Shown piece after piece: positions 34,453 through 43,834 of a stretch of DNA of 64,000 nucleotides; the first letter of the stretch is position 1, and every line of letters begins with the position of its first letter. A model generated the notes under the pieces. It made no database searches. It was not told the origin of the DNA and saw nothing but the letters and a program-made list of their open reading frames with translations. Position numbers and translations under genes: made by a program. Origin of the DNA: Candidatus Nitrososphaera evergladensis SR1. Its GTDB lineage: Archaea; Thermoproteota; Nitrososphaeria; Nitrososphaerales; Nitrososphaeraceae. The stretch spans positions 2,852,001 through 2,916,000 of the forward strand of contig NZ_CP007174.1 of assembly GCF_000730285.1 (NCBI RefSeq), read 5' to 3'.

Positions 34453-34930
34453 TCTATGTTATGTCTTGCATTGATTACCTTACATAGGCTGTCATAAAAT
34501 GATCTTGTGTACACAGCAAACAAATGCAAAGCCAAAATAATGGATGTATTTCTGGATCAGAAGCATTATAGCTCGATCATCAGATGATATAACATGCATT
34601 TGAGCATTTCCGACTTCAAGCTTGATCGGCACGTTATGCACCACTAGGCATGTCCTTAGATACTTGCTTCTGCTGCTCGTCCTCTCATCCACCACTAATC
34701 AAATCCTCAGGCCGAGAGTCTTGCATGTTTCTTTTTCTGCGTCCCTAAACTGACGCTCGGGCAATCTAGGCATCCTGCGAAAGAAGTTTGCCGCCCCAAG
34801 CCCAAATACTAAGGGATGGTTTTTGCAGCCACGACGGCACACTGGAATATTGCCTTATTGACATAATTTACCGAATACTCCGTCACGTTGAGCCAATGAT
34901 TATTATTTTTACATTAGGAAAATATGCCAA
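34453..34930. other. Intergenic region
   Basis: About 480 bases with no gene, repeat or RNA structure I can support. Confidence 0.5.
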
Positions 34931-34972
34931 AAGTCGATAATCCTATAAATCACTCCGGTATTCATTAGATAT
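34931..34972 (+). promoter_or_regulatory. Promoter of the DUF1326 gene, shared with HxlR
   Basis: GATAA, TCCTATAAAT and TCACTCCGG end in TTAGATAT directly before ATG 34973. The TATA box lies about 26 nt before the start. The whole segment aligns without gaps to the HxlR promoter at 5111-5153; the shared TCAnTCCGG block after the TATA box is a candidate repressor site. Confidence 0.55.
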
Positions 34973-35611
34973 ATGGTAGATGTTCCCAAATGGAAAGTTT
35001 CTGGCGACTGGTTTGACGTCTGCAAGTGCAGTATTCCCTGTCCATGTATATTTGCCCAGACTCCAACGTATGGCGACTGCGAGGGAGTGCTTGCATATCA
35101 CATCAATAACGGCAACTATGGTGAAACGCCGCTTGATGGATTGAACGCACTTTTGGTAGGCGGCTTCAAAGGAAATATTTGGGCTGGCGAAGCAACTGAT
35201 TCCAAAATGGGTTTCTTTTTTGACGAGCGAGCAAATGAAAAGCAGCGAGAAGCCCTGCAGATGATATTCATGGGAAAAGCGGGCGGCTTTATGGCAGAAC
35301 TTGCCAAGCTCTTTGGAAAGGTTACAGGAGTAGACTTCGCCCCTATCAAGTTTGAGGTAGCAAAGGACTTGGCGCACTGGAGTGCAGAAATACCGGGCAA
35401 GGTTGTTGCAAAAGTCGAAGCTCTAACAGGCCCAATGACACCACTGGGAAAAAGGGTTCAGCTGTATAACGCTCCCGGGAGCGAGACTGGACCTGGCACA
35501 GTTGCGACATGGGGAAGGGCTTTGGCAAACGAGGTGGATGCCATGGGTTTCAAGTTTGACTGGAAAGGGAGGTCAAGCAAGCACATTCCATTTGACTGGA
35601 GCGGGCCATAG
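34973..35611 (+). CDS. DUF1326 family protein
   Basis: A 212-residue protein of the DUF1326 family. The signature is the N-terminal Cys cluster DVCKCSIPCPCIF (C-x-C-x3-C-x-C) followed by PTYGDCEG; the rest is a soluble mixed alpha/beta domain. The biochemical role is not established; the Cys cluster suggests metal binding, and the family often occurs beside DUF2182 membrane proteins. The second copy at 50846 has the DUF2182 partner; this copy is alone but shares its promoter with the HxlR gene at 5154. The leaderless start is clear. Confidence 0.85.
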   Translation: MVDVPKWKVSGDWFDVCKCSIPCPCIFAQTPTYGDCEGVLAYHINNGNYGETPLDGLNALLVGGFKGNIWAGEATDSKMGFFFDERANEKQREALQMIFMGKAGGFMAELAKLFGKVTGVDFAPIKFEVAKDLAHWSAEIPGKVVAKVEALTGPMTPLGKRVQLYNAPGSETGPGTVATWGRALANEVDAMGFKFDWKGRSSKHIPFDWSGP

Positions 35612-35714
35612 TAGTTGTTATCCGCAAGTAAGAATAATTGATTGTGGCAAAGGCTACTTTAGGTCATATCTCTTAATTGTCTCGATGCCGTGAAGCAACC
35701 CCGGACTCTTATCT

Positions 35715-35906
35715 TCAGAGGTTCCAACGTGCGTCCTTTTTCGTTACGCGTTGGTCTCTATCGAGTTGCCAGACCATGTAGCCCAGACCTCCAAAGATTA
35801 CTACAGAGTTTATGTACATTATGGGATGGCTAATCACTCCCGTATAGATCCCAGCAGATCCTATGGCTGCCAGGATGACAGCAAGCATGATAAAGTCGTG
35901 GTCCAT
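35715..35906 (-). CDS. Small two-span membrane protein
   Basis: A 63-residue protein, MDHDFIMLAVILAAIGSAGI, then ISHPIMYINSVVIFGGLGYM and a basic tail. Two hydrophobic spans are joined by the loop TGVISHPIMY. A paralog with the same M-D-x-D-F-I start and SHPIMYINS loop is at 46198. The strong conservation between copies shows it is a real gene family. A poly-A/TATA-like GATAAAG lies upstream. No known family is recognised. Confidence 0.7.
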   Translation of the reverse strand: MDHDFIMLAVILAAIGSAGIYTGVISHPIMYINSVVIFGGLGYMVWQLDRDQRVTKKDARWNL

Positions 35907-36043
35907 CCTATTCCTAGGAATTAGCGACTTTTTTTTCTTTATCTATGAAATTGCTATACTGGCAACTTTAGTTTCTGTTCGACTAGGAGACTTTCTGGCG
36001 TTATCAATAAGGATCACTTAGTACATACAAGATATCTTCCAAG

Positions 36044-38080
36044 CTATTTTCTAAAGTAGCTAAAGAAAATGTACAGCAACGCAATAATTTCAAATCTGCC
36101 GACAACCATATTGAGCGTAAGCATCAGTTTCGAAAATGAATCCAGATTAACCGATGTAACTCCAGCAGTCAAACCTGTTGTTGATATTGCAGACACTGAT
36201 TCAAACAAGCTATCTTCAAACTTTGACCCTGTGAAAAAACTTATGGCTAGACCAGTTAAAAAGGAAATACATACATACAGCGCAATAATGACTAGAATCT
36301 CTCTCACTACTTTTTTGCCAACGATAAGCCGTGTCTGTCTCAGGAGAGTTGTTGTTTTTTCTTGATCGTCAATTTTATCTTCAATTTGTCCTCTTTGATG
36401 ATCCTCGCGTATTCTTGTGATAAATTCAGAACTTCTGTAAGGATTGGCCGTCGAAGAGATGGAAGTGGATGTCGACGAACCTGCAACCGCCGCATTGCCC
36501 CCTACCTTTTCTCTTGCATGCTTGCGAAATTCTTGATAGAGGATTACGAATCTGCCCACCTTTATCCCACCTGCAGTAGAAAACGCCGTCCCACCCACAA
36601 GCATAATAACAATTAGAAATACCTTTGCAGTGGATGATGTGGAGTGGATATCTAGGTACTGAAAGCCGGTCGTGGTCGTACCGCTGATTACATGAAATGC
36701 AGCACTGTAAATGTCAACCTTTTCGCTCCTGTTGTCATCTCCAGTGATTGCAGATCCATTGTCCACAAAGCCGCCAGCCAACATAAAGAATATTGGAATT
36801 GACACTGCCATAAGGAGGAAAAATACTCCGACTTCCAGCGTTATCGTCTTTCTTGTCCTTAGCCCTGCCTTGCTAAATATGTAATAATGGAACGCAAAGG
36901 GCAGAGCTGAAAGTATCATCCCAACGCTTACAAACGCCATTCGTTCGGGGTGCTGAGGATTTATTATTCCAGAATCGGGGATAAACCCGCCACTTGTGAT
37001 TGTACTAAACACGAGCGAGGTTGCGTCCAACACATCTGTTTGACTGAAAAAGACTGTTGCAAAGATTAGCAGTACAGTATAAGCGGTAAAGATTACCACT
37101 ATCGTAACCAAAAGCTCCTTGACCCTTAGCATGCCTCCGCCAAGGACGCTCTTCATGGCACTCAATTTCCTTTCAGGGAAGAAGAGGATCATCACCAGAT
37201 ACACAAAGCTCAAACCCCCCACCCACTGAGTGTACGAGTGATAAAAGTCGAGGCTTTTTGGCAGAGACTCGGGATTGCTTATGAGGGAAAGGCCTGTCGT
37301 AGTAAAGCCGGACGCGCTTTCAAAAAAGCTATCCACAAACAATGAGGGCCAGTCCAAATTCCTCTGGAATGGGTCAAGGTACATGTAGGGAATTGAGCCA
37401 AATAAACTCAGCAAGACGAAACTGCTTACGATAAATATCGATGCTTGTTTCAGGTTCATCGGACTCTTCTCTCCCACGTGTGTCAAAAAGAATCCTGCAA
37501 AAGAAAGACCGATAACCGCAAAAAGGATGCCTACTATGCTGGTATTCTCTCCCAGTGCGGCTCCGAGAAACGCCGGAACTACTAGCAGTACTCCGGAGAA
37601 CTGCAGCAGAATCCCAAGGTTGCCAAGGATGGGCTTGTATTTTTCGGTGATCATGCTCCTGTAACGGCCAAAAGTTCTCTCAAGAACAGATGTCCTTACG
37701 GCATTTGCCAGGGCTACCTGGGTAACTATTCCAAGTACTTCCGTCCCGTTGACAACAACGGGAAGCCGCTTTACCTGGTTAATACGCATAAGCTGCAAGG
37801 CTTGCCTTACCGTTCCCTTTGGCGAGATAGTGACTAGCGGCTTTGACATTACGGTTTTAAGAAATACTTGATCAGAATCCTCGCCTTTCATCACCACTTG
37901 GTCAAGGATGTCACTGTCGGTGACTATGCCTGCAGGCCGGGCGTTGCTAGAAACAATAATCGTTTCGGCACTCTGCGAGTTCATCTGCTGGACAGCACGT
38001 GCGACATTTGTATTTTCATCAAGAGTTACGAATAGGCGGTGCATGTACGATGTGACTGGTCTTTCTAGTACATCCTGCAT
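36044..38080 (-). CDS. trkH: CBS-pair fused to TrkH-type potassium transporter
   Basis: A 678-residue fusion. Residues 1-125 are two CBS motifs (SYMHRLFVTLDE; VMSKPLVTISP); residues 150-678 are a Trk/Ktr potassium channel subunit with eight or more spans. Four pore loops are visible: SASGFTTTGLS, STITSGGFIP, SGTTTTGFQYL and SAISTTGLTAG, each carrying the filter glycine. A Ser-rich hydrophilic loop with an acidic/basic stretch interrupts the last repeat (around residues 535-590). It takes up K+. CBS control normally sits on a separate TrkA subunit; none is nearby, so the N-terminal pair probably gates the channel by adenine nucleotides. Confidence 0.93.
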   Translation of the reverse strand: MQDVLERPVTSYMHRLFVTLDENTNVARAVQQMNSQSAETIIVSSNARPAGIVTDSDILDQVVMKGEDSDQVFLKTVMSKPLVTISPKGTVRQALQLMRINQVKRLPVVVNGTEVLGIVTQVALANAVRTSVLERTFGRYRSMITEKYKPILGNLGILLQFSGVLLVVPAFLGAALGENTSIVGILFAVIGLSFAGFFLTHVGEKSPMNLKQASIFIVSSFVLLSLFGSIPYMYLDPFQRNLDWPSLFVDSFFESASGFTTTGLSLISNPESLPKSLDFYHSYTQWVGGLSFVYLVMILFFPERKLSAMKSVLGGGMLRVKELLVTIVVIFTAYTVLLIFATVFFSQTDVLDATSLVFSTITSGGFIPDSGIINPQHPERMAFVSVGMILSALPFAFHYYIFSKAGLRTRKTITLEVGVFFLLMAVSIPIFFMLAGGFVDNGSAITGDDNRSEKVDIYSAAFHVISGTTTTGFQYLDIHSTSSTAKVFLIVIMLVGGTAFSTAGGIKVGRFVILYQEFRKHAREKVGGNAAVAGSSTSTSISSTANPYRSSEFITRIREDHQRGQIEDKIDDQEKTTTLLRQTRLIVGKKVVREILVIIALYVCISFLTGLAISFFTGSKFEDSLFESVSAISTTGLTAGVTSVNLDSFSKLMLTLNMVVGRFEIIALLYIFFSYFRK

Positions 38081-38394
38081 GGAAGAAGCTTACTTCAGAT
38101 GGTTAGGGTTGTGCAATATTTTAATGCTCATTCAGATGCATTATTTGTTCTCTTTTTGCAAGCTGTTCGATCGCCCCCTATCTATCTTACGCTCTTGCTT
38201 CACAATGTCAAGACGACATGGCCTGTGGCAGCAATGCAGAGAGCAATAATAATTATTGAATTATTATGACGGTGAGGGTGGACTTAATAGATGCCGATGT
38301 GAATGTTCTTCTAATGAGAGAATCAATCAGAAAAGTCTTCTTTAGCAAAACCGGTAGGATGAATAGTTTTCATTCCAGAGTGAGAGTTTAGGAA
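38081..38394. other. Region upstream of the SPFH gene with a small ORF
   Basis: A 41-codon frame (38266-38391, ATG start, MTVRVDLIDADVNVLLMRES) ends three bases before the SPFH ATG. The tight spacing is suggestive of an upstream coupled ORF, but nothing else supports it. The rest of the stretch is featureless. Confidence 0.3.
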
Positions 38395-39492
38395 ATGGTC
38401 GAAGCAGGAACAATAGTGGCAATTGCAATCATTGTAATCGTGTTTGGAATCGGCGGATTCTTTGCGTTCAGGCGTATACAGCGAGCAAGGTTATTGAAGG
38501 GTCGATACGGTGGCAGCAGAACAAGAAGAACAACGCCGGACGGCGAGCCCCTGGAAGACCCACGCTCTTACACCGCTGGTAGTTCTGCCTTCAGGCGACT
38601 GCCCAAGATGATCATTTTGGTCGTCATCGGCTTGGTCGTGCTCACAACGATGCTCGCATCAAGCATCAAGCTGGTCGAAGCCGGTAATAGAGGTGTCCTC
38701 TTGCAATTTGGCGCTGTTGACACCAACGTATCGCTGCCAGAAGGGCTACACATCGTTACACCTTTCCGTGACAACGTGCTTCAGATGGATGTGAGGACCC
38801 AAAAAACAAGCGAAGTTGCAGCGTCTGCATCAAAGGACCTTCAAGATGTCAGGACAGAAGTTGCTCTCAACTACCATTTGAATCCAGATAGTGCCCAAAT
38901 AGTTTACCAGCAGCTTGGATTTGGCTACGCAGAGAGGGTCATAAGCCCTGCAATACAGGAATCAGTGAAACAGGTCACTGCTAGGTTCAACGCAGAAGAG
39001 CTCATTACAAAGAGAGAGACGGTCAAGACAGAGATAGAAGAGCAGATCAAGCAGAGGCTGGCCAAATACAACATTATCGTGGAGATAATATCCATCACAG
39101 AATTCAAGTTCTCAGAGCAATTCACAAAGGCAGTCGAGTCAAAAGTCGAGGCTGAGCAGCGCGCCCTTCAGGCGTCAAATGAACTTCGCAGAATCCAGAT
39201 TGAAGCTCAGCAGGCCGAAGCGAAGGCAATTGGTGAACAAAAGGCCAACATCGCCCATGCGGAGGGTGTAAGGCAGTCCAATGTGCTCCAAGCCGAGGGT
39301 GAGGCGCAGGCGATACAGATCATCGACCAGCGATTGAGGGAGAGTCCAAGCTACCTAGAGTGGCTCAAGACGCAAAGGTGGGATGGCAAGCTTCCGTTCG
39401 TAGTAGGCGGAGGAGATGGAGGAGCGACACCTTTCATACAAATACCTACAGGTGGGGAAGGAGCAGGACAAAATGCGACGAGAACGCAGTGA
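38395..39492 (+). CDS. SPFH/Band 7 (prohibitin-like) membrane protein
   Basis: A 365-residue protein with an N-terminal hydrophobic segment (residues 5-25), a basic loop, a second span (MIILVVIGLVVLTTMLASS, residues 64-85), then the SPFH domain beginning LVEAGNRGVLLQFGAVDTNV. A coiled-coil of Glu/Ala/Gln-rich heptads (KVEAEQRALQASNELRRIQ ...) follows, then a Gly-rich end. Prohibitin-like oligomers scaffold membrane proteases and microdomains. A second copy at 61742 lacks the membrane part. Between the two the SPFH domain is about 95 percent identical by eye. Confidence 0.93.
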   Translation: MVEAGTIVAIAIIVIVFGIGGFFAFRRIQRARLLKGRYGGSRTRRTTPDGEPLEDPRSYTAGSSAFRRLPKMIILVVIGLVVLTTMLASSIKLVEAGNRGVLLQFGAVDTNVSLPEGLHIVTPFRDNVLQMDVRTQKTSEVAASASKDLQDVRTEVALNYHLNPDSAQIVYQQLGFGYAERVISPAIQESVKQVTARFNAEELITKRETVKTEIEEQIKQRLAKYNIIVEIISITEFKFSEQFTKAVESKVEAEQRALQASNELRRIQIEAQQAEAKAIGEQKANIAHAEGVRQSNVLQAEGEAQAIQIIDQRLRESPSYLEWLKTQRWDGKLPFVVGGGDGGATPFIQIPTGGEGAGQNATRTQ

Positions 39493-39873
39493 CAAAATCT
39501 CCCTAGTATGAACGCGAACGAGGAGGGCGCAGACAGTATAGAGGAGTATCTTTACGATATCTTCTCTACTTCGCTGTTCCTCTTTCCGCTAAACCTAAAC
39601 AAACCTCTGAACCCTCATCCATGATAGAGGGACGGCAAGTGCGGTATTGAAAGAGTATCAAGCGCACCCCGATAGCATATTCCGCAGATCGGAAGATTTC
39701 CCAAAATTCTAAATTCATGATTCCTCTCCTGAATAGTGTTTTTGTACCGGGTCACTTGGAGCTAAGAATTAACGATTTTTGCGAAGCCTTATCTAGCAGA
39801 AAAATGCACATGCAAGGACCATAGTCGTTTCAGGGCCTCCCTACGTTAGGGGAGAAGGGGAACGAGAAGGTCC
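39493..39873. other. Intergenic region between convergent genes
   Basis: About 380 bases between the convergent SPFH and antiporter genes. A 38-codon frame beginning ATG 39508 (MNANEEGADSIEEYLYDIF) is open but unsupported. No clear terminator hairpin was identified. Confidence 0.4.
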
Positions 39874-41115
39874 TTATTCAACTTTTGTAGTATCTGAAAC
39901 AGCTGCGGGTTCATTTTTGTACGCTGCTTTAAGCCACAGTGGCGTTATGATTGTAGTCGCCGCAACCATGATGATAACAGAGGTGTACACATCGCTGGTT
40001 ATGGCTCCTGCAGATACGCCTACTCCTGCAACTATCAATCCTACTTCTCCTCTAGAAATCATGCCTATTCCAACTTTCATTGCCTTGCCCTTGTCTTTGT
40101 TAAGGAATAGGAGAGAAGGCAAGCCTGTGCCAACAAGTTTAGTTACAATGGCTACCGCAACTAGTATCGCAGAGAAATACAGTACATTGAGATTCACACC
40201 TCTCAAATCCACTTGAGCGCCTATGATGGCAAAGAAAAGAGGTGCAAAAATGATCTGCAGCTTGTCGACATACTCTTCCATCTGATGTATGACCTTAGTG
40301 CTTGCAACTGCCATACCTACGGCAAATGCGCCGACGATGGGTGACAATCCAACAAATGCTGCTAGTCCGGCAGCTCCAAAGAATGCAGCAGTGGCTACGC
40401 CTTCGATGCTGCCTTTTGACTTCCATAGTTTCTCTGTGTGAAGCAGCTTTGGAATGAGAAATATTGCGCCGATGAGGAGCGCTGCAAACAATCCCAATAT
40501 TTTCATAATGAGAAATGCTATCTCCATTATGTCCGGGGTGGTGTTGCCTGTCTGGACCATTGTAGTTACAACGGATAGGGCTGCGATTGCCAAAATGTCA
40601 TCAACTATGGCGGCTCCCAAAATAAGACGGGCTTCTTTTGAATGCATTCTTCCAAGTTCTGTTAACACTTGGATAGAGATCGCAATGCTTGTCGCCGTAA
40701 GTGCAGTTGCAATCAGCATAGACTCTAGAGCTGGAAGTCCAAATGCTTCGAATACATAGAAACCTACAAAGAAAGGTACAATCACTCCAAGCGAACCAAC
40801 AGTAAACGCAGCAGCGCCTCCTCTGAGAAACTCCCTTGGCGTAATTTCAAGGCCTGCAATAAACAGGATTACGATGGCAGAAATTTCGCCGATGTGCTTG
40901 ACAGTTTCATCCAATACTACCAAAGGTTCACCGTTGAAAATAGGAATTGCACCAAGTGCGAAAGGTCCGACAACTATTCCTGCAGTAAGCTCGCCAAGAA
41001 CTATTGGCAGCTTGAATCTGGCAAAGAGTTCCGCAAAGATTTTTGCAGCAAACAGAAGTACGCCAATCGTAATGATTACATGAATGAATGTTGTTGATGC
41101 TTCTTCCACTGCCAT
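39874..41115 (-). CDS. Cation/proton antiporter (CPA2), copy A
   Basis: A 413-residue, roughly 12-span antiporter with FKLPIVLGELTAGIVVGPFA, VILFIAGLEITPREFLRG, TALTATSIAISIQVLTELG and GAAIVDDILAIAALSV. The adjacent acidic residues in IVDDILA are the ion-binding pair. It exchanges Na+/K+ for H+. It is nearly identical to the copy at 54704 over 395 residues and differs mainly at the C-terminus, so the duplication is recent. It is more distant from the KefB-like gene at 9629. Confidence 0.95.
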   Translation of the reverse strand: MAVEEASTTFIHVIITIGVLLFAAKIFAELFARFKLPIVLGELTAGIVVGPFALGAIPIFNGEPLVVLDETVKHIGEISAIVILFIAGLEITPREFLRGGAAAFTVGSLGVIVPFFVGFYVFEAFGLPALESMLIATALTATSIAISIQVLTELGRMHSKEARLILGAAIVDDILAIAALSVVTTMVQTGNTTPDIMEIAFLIMKILGLFAALLIGAIFLIPKLLHTEKLWKSKGSIEGVATAAFFGAAGLAAFVGLSPIVGAFAVGMAVASTKVIHQMEEYVDKLQIIFAPLFFAIIGAQVDLRGVNLNVLYFSAILVAVAIVTKLVGTGLPSLLFLNKDKGKAMKVGIGMISRGEVGLIVAGVGVSAGAITSDVYTSVIIMVAATTIITPLWLKAAYKNEPAAVSDTTKVE

Positions 41116-41236
41116 TTTTTGCTAACCCTCACCAAGTACAGTATTTACAATTAAAGAGTGTATAGCCTCTGACAGTTTGCCAACGGACTTCTTTCTCAGT
41201 CTTGCTTTTGTATTCATCTTTCTGAAGATGCAAGTA

Positions 41237-42289
41237 TTATACTACTCTCAAGTCAAATGGCACCAATACTGCTAGTATGACACCGATAATTACAGGCATT
41301 AACTTGCGCATCTTTGCATTGACTTTTGCCGCCTGCTCTTCCTTCTTGTGATCCACCAGTCGCATCTGCAGCACCATGGAGACAAGGTTATTCAAAAAGA
41401 GCGCATAAGCAACTATCATCACTTTGTCCATTAAAGTCAAATAGCCTATTGGCGGGAGCTGACTTGCCGCAGCCAGATGCGCCGCCACGGCAGCCAATAA
41501 AGTTGATGCAGCAAGGCCAATGCGGGGAGGAAAGTTTGTGGGACTCATCCAGAAGGCAAGCATCGCTATGGTCGTAATTATGATGACAGGAAATATGGTC
41601 TTCAAAAACGCAGATAATGCGGCCCTCTGTATGTCAAATGAAAAGATGTACCTTGAATAGCTCTGGTCAGGGTATTGGTGGACTATAACACTCTGTTCGG
41701 TCTTTCCAAGATTCCATCCCGGCACGTTTACAAGACTATCGTATCCGCTTGATACAGTATCCGGGACAAACACGAGTTTGTCAACAGTTTCGAAGCCTTC
41801 AACTTCCACTGTGACCTCCTGAGTGTCGAATGGATAGTTCCTAAAGTCCATATTCTTTAGGAAAGTCCCCTTTACCCTGACTTCATAATAGTTAGGCTCA
41901 ATACGGCTTGGCTCTATCTTTGCATTCATAGAGTTCATGAAGTCAAATGTGGGTTTCTGTTTCGTAAAATCTACAGTGGAGTTTGATGCAGAAGCTAGCC
42001 AGAAGTAAAAATCCAAGTCGTAAGAGCCTGTTTGGAGATCGACTTTTCCTATGTTAAGGAGATAGACGCCTGCAGAAAGACGCTCCGGCTCTGCGGCAGA
42101 AGAAGCAATGCCGCCACTATTGCTATCATCCGGAGTAGTAGTTTGTCCATACGCTTCCTTTATGGAATGAAAAGGATTCAAAGGTACAAGGCCCATCAAC
42201 GATAATGAAGAAGATGACGATAGTACTAATCCTACCAATGTCAGAGATAACATCGCCAAAATCAGAGTTTTTAGTTGATGCTTATGCAA
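41237..42289 (-). CDS. Pentameric ligand-gated ion channel (Cys-loop family) homologue
   Basis: A 350-residue protein with a signal peptide, a beta-rich extracellular domain and four spans. The extracellular domain has NYPFDTQEVTVEVEG, matching the conserved F-P-F-D-x-Q stretch at the base of the Cys-loop. TM1 is AALSAFLKTIFPVIIITTIA, TM2 RIGLAASTLLAAVAAHLAAAS, then LPPIGYLTLMDKVMIVAYA (the L-P-x-x-x-Y-L-T link and TM3), and TM4 is the last 20 residues. It is a cation or anion channel gated by an unknown ligand. The frame is open to 42382, overlapping the antisense UspA gene; TTG 42289 follows a TATA-like TTAATATTATG by about 26 nt and is preferred. Confidence 0.82.
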   Translation of the reverse strand: MHKHQLKTLILAMLSLTLVGLVLSSSSSLSLMGLVPLNPFHSIKEAYGQTTTPDDSNSGGIASSAAEPERLSAGVYLLNIGKVDLQTGSYDLDFYFWLASASNSTVDFTKQKPTFDFMNSMNAKIEPSRIEPNYYEVRVKGTFLKNMDFRNYPFDTQEVTVEVEGFETVDKLVFVPDTVSSGYDSLVNVPGWNLGKTEQSVIVHQYPDQSYSRYIFSFDIQRAALSAFLKTIFPVIIITTIAMLAFWMSPTNFPPRIGLAASTLLAAVAAHLAAASQLPPIGYLTLMDKVMIVAYALFLNNLVSMVLQMRLVDHKKEEQAAKVNAKMRKLMPVIIGVILAVLVPFDLRVV

Positions 42290-42354
42290 CTTTCCTTCCT
42301 TGACGGTCCTTCTACATAATATTAATCTACGTTGGAACCTGAATATAGTTATAT

Positions 42355-42877
42355 GTGAAAACAGAATCAAAGGCAAAGACAATTCTACTGCCGTTTGACG
42401 GTTCTAGCGCTTCCAATCGGGCGATCGAGACTGTGACGGATATGGTTCTCGCTAGCAGTGAAAGAGAATACCGAATCATTATTTTACACGTAATTCCGCA
42501 AGTTGACACTACTCCTCTCCTTGAGGAGTTTATGAAGCGAGAAGCCGACACCACTGGTAATAACAGTGGATCGCCAAAAGCTGATGACTATTTGCAGACA
42601 ATGTACAAGCAGGAGTCAGATGCCGCCAAAAAAGAGCTAGAGCGCAAAAAAGGCGACTTGGCATGGAACTTAAAGAGCTCGAAAGGCTACAATAGAGACT
42701 TCGATCTTAATTGGCAATGCAGCTAATCAAATACTCAAGTGTGCCGCAAAGGAGCAGTCCGACGTTATTGTAATCGGCAGTAACAGTCGAAATATTGTTG
42801 ATAGAATTAGAGGGCTTGGCAGCGTGGCAAGAAAAGTAGCAGAGGATGCACCTTGTCAGGTTTTGATTGTTCGTTGA
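42355..42877 (+). pseudogene. Broken UspA gene
   Basis: The first part (KTILLPFDGSSASNRAIETV) is an intact Usp start. Near 42660 the frame fails; GMELKEL and then TSILIGNAANQILKCAAKEQ, VIVIGSNSRNIVDRIR and GLGSVARKVAEDAPCQVLIVR continue in other frames to TGA at 42877. Two frame changes are needed. The C-terminal part resembles the Usp at 9071, including the degenerate nucleotide loop. It overlaps the likely promoter region of the channel gene on the other strand. Confidence 0.8.
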
Positions 42878-43142
42878 GTTCAGGAGGAGGCAAGGTTTCT
42901 CTGTAATGTCAACGAGTATTCTAAAATTTGAGCATATGCATGTTTCATAGTTAAATTGGAAAACAGGCTCGGCAATGGATAGTCTTAATTAACTATGCTA
43001 AACCCGATGGCAGACCCCATCTTTATCTCTGTTGTGATGTTAGTGGACCCGACGAAATGCTGCGACTCATCTAAGAGTATTGCGCATCTCTTGAACTGAA
43101 ACGCAATAGGTTAAACTTTTCCTAGATATGCAGAATTTCTTT

Positions 43143-43292
43143 TCAACAAGCCTTGTCAATTTTCTCTATTACACATTGATATCCCATCGATATCCATCCT
43201 TCGATTACGATCTTTGTTACCTTGTACGACGACGGGTTGACTGCGTGGTTCATTAAATACACATAGCCATACTGGTTGTTGAACCACATCAT
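43143..43292 (-). CDS. Small hypothetical protein
   Basis: A 49-codon frame from ATG 43292, MMWFNNQYGYVYLMNHAVNP, then SSYKVTKIVIEGWISMGYQC and VIEKIDKAC. The same frame is open upstream with GCKFTLEQLTP just before the ATG, so the true gene could be longer with an undetected start. The alternating charged/hydrophobic pattern looks like a folded alpha/beta protein. No family is recognised. Confidence 0.4.
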   Translation of the reverse strand: MMWFNNQYGYVYLMNHAVNPSSYKVTKIVIEGWISMGYQCVIEKIDKAC

Positions 43293-43328
43293 TGGTGTAA
43301 GCTGCTCCAGAGTAAACTTGCAGCCCGC

Positions 43329-43769
43329 GTGCCTTGGTTCAGAGGAATCTTCGCACCACCACTTTTGAAACGCTTGGTGGCACTAAAAGCAAAAGAATAC
43401 GGAAACAGAGTCCTCTCCGATTCGGCCCACCCTGGACTCATCAGGAGCCTTATAGAGGAGCATCAAGTCAGCGCTCAACCAATCAGATTCAACGAACAAC
43501 TATCACAAATGACAGCCAAGAGCTCAAGAGCAATCAAGGAAGAACGAGTTAGAATACATCCAACATTCAAGGACCACCTGTTAGAGCAGCTAATGACAGC
43601 ATTCTACGATGGAAGAGGGCATACTGACAAAATAAAGGGCACCTTCGACCTTGGAGACGCTTTTCTAATGAGAATTAGTAATTTCAGAACCGGAGAGCTT
43701 GAGGTAATCAACAACCTCTGCAACTTCAAAGTCTCCAAGATTTCTTCTGTGCCATTAATTTTATCCTAG
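43329..43769 (+). pseudogene. Fragment of a phage terminase large subunit (nuclease part)
   Basis: The 146-codon frame reads ALKAKEYGNRVLSDSAHPGL, IRSLIEEHQVSAQPIRFNEQ, then HPTFKDHLLEQLMTAFYDGR and GTFDLGDAFLM. The D-S-A-x-P-G-L-I, the F-E-D/K-D-L-x-x-Q-L and the final D-L-x-D-A-F blocks match the RNase H-like nuclease domain at the C-terminus of tailed-virus terminases. The ATPase half with Walker A and B is missing, so this is a remnant of a provirus. The last 20 residues diverge. A winged-helix gene follows. Confidence 0.6.
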
Positions 43770-43834
43770 ACAGGACAATCATCTGCAACATAGATCTGCG
43801 AGACTCTTTTATCAAATTACCTCGAATATATCTC

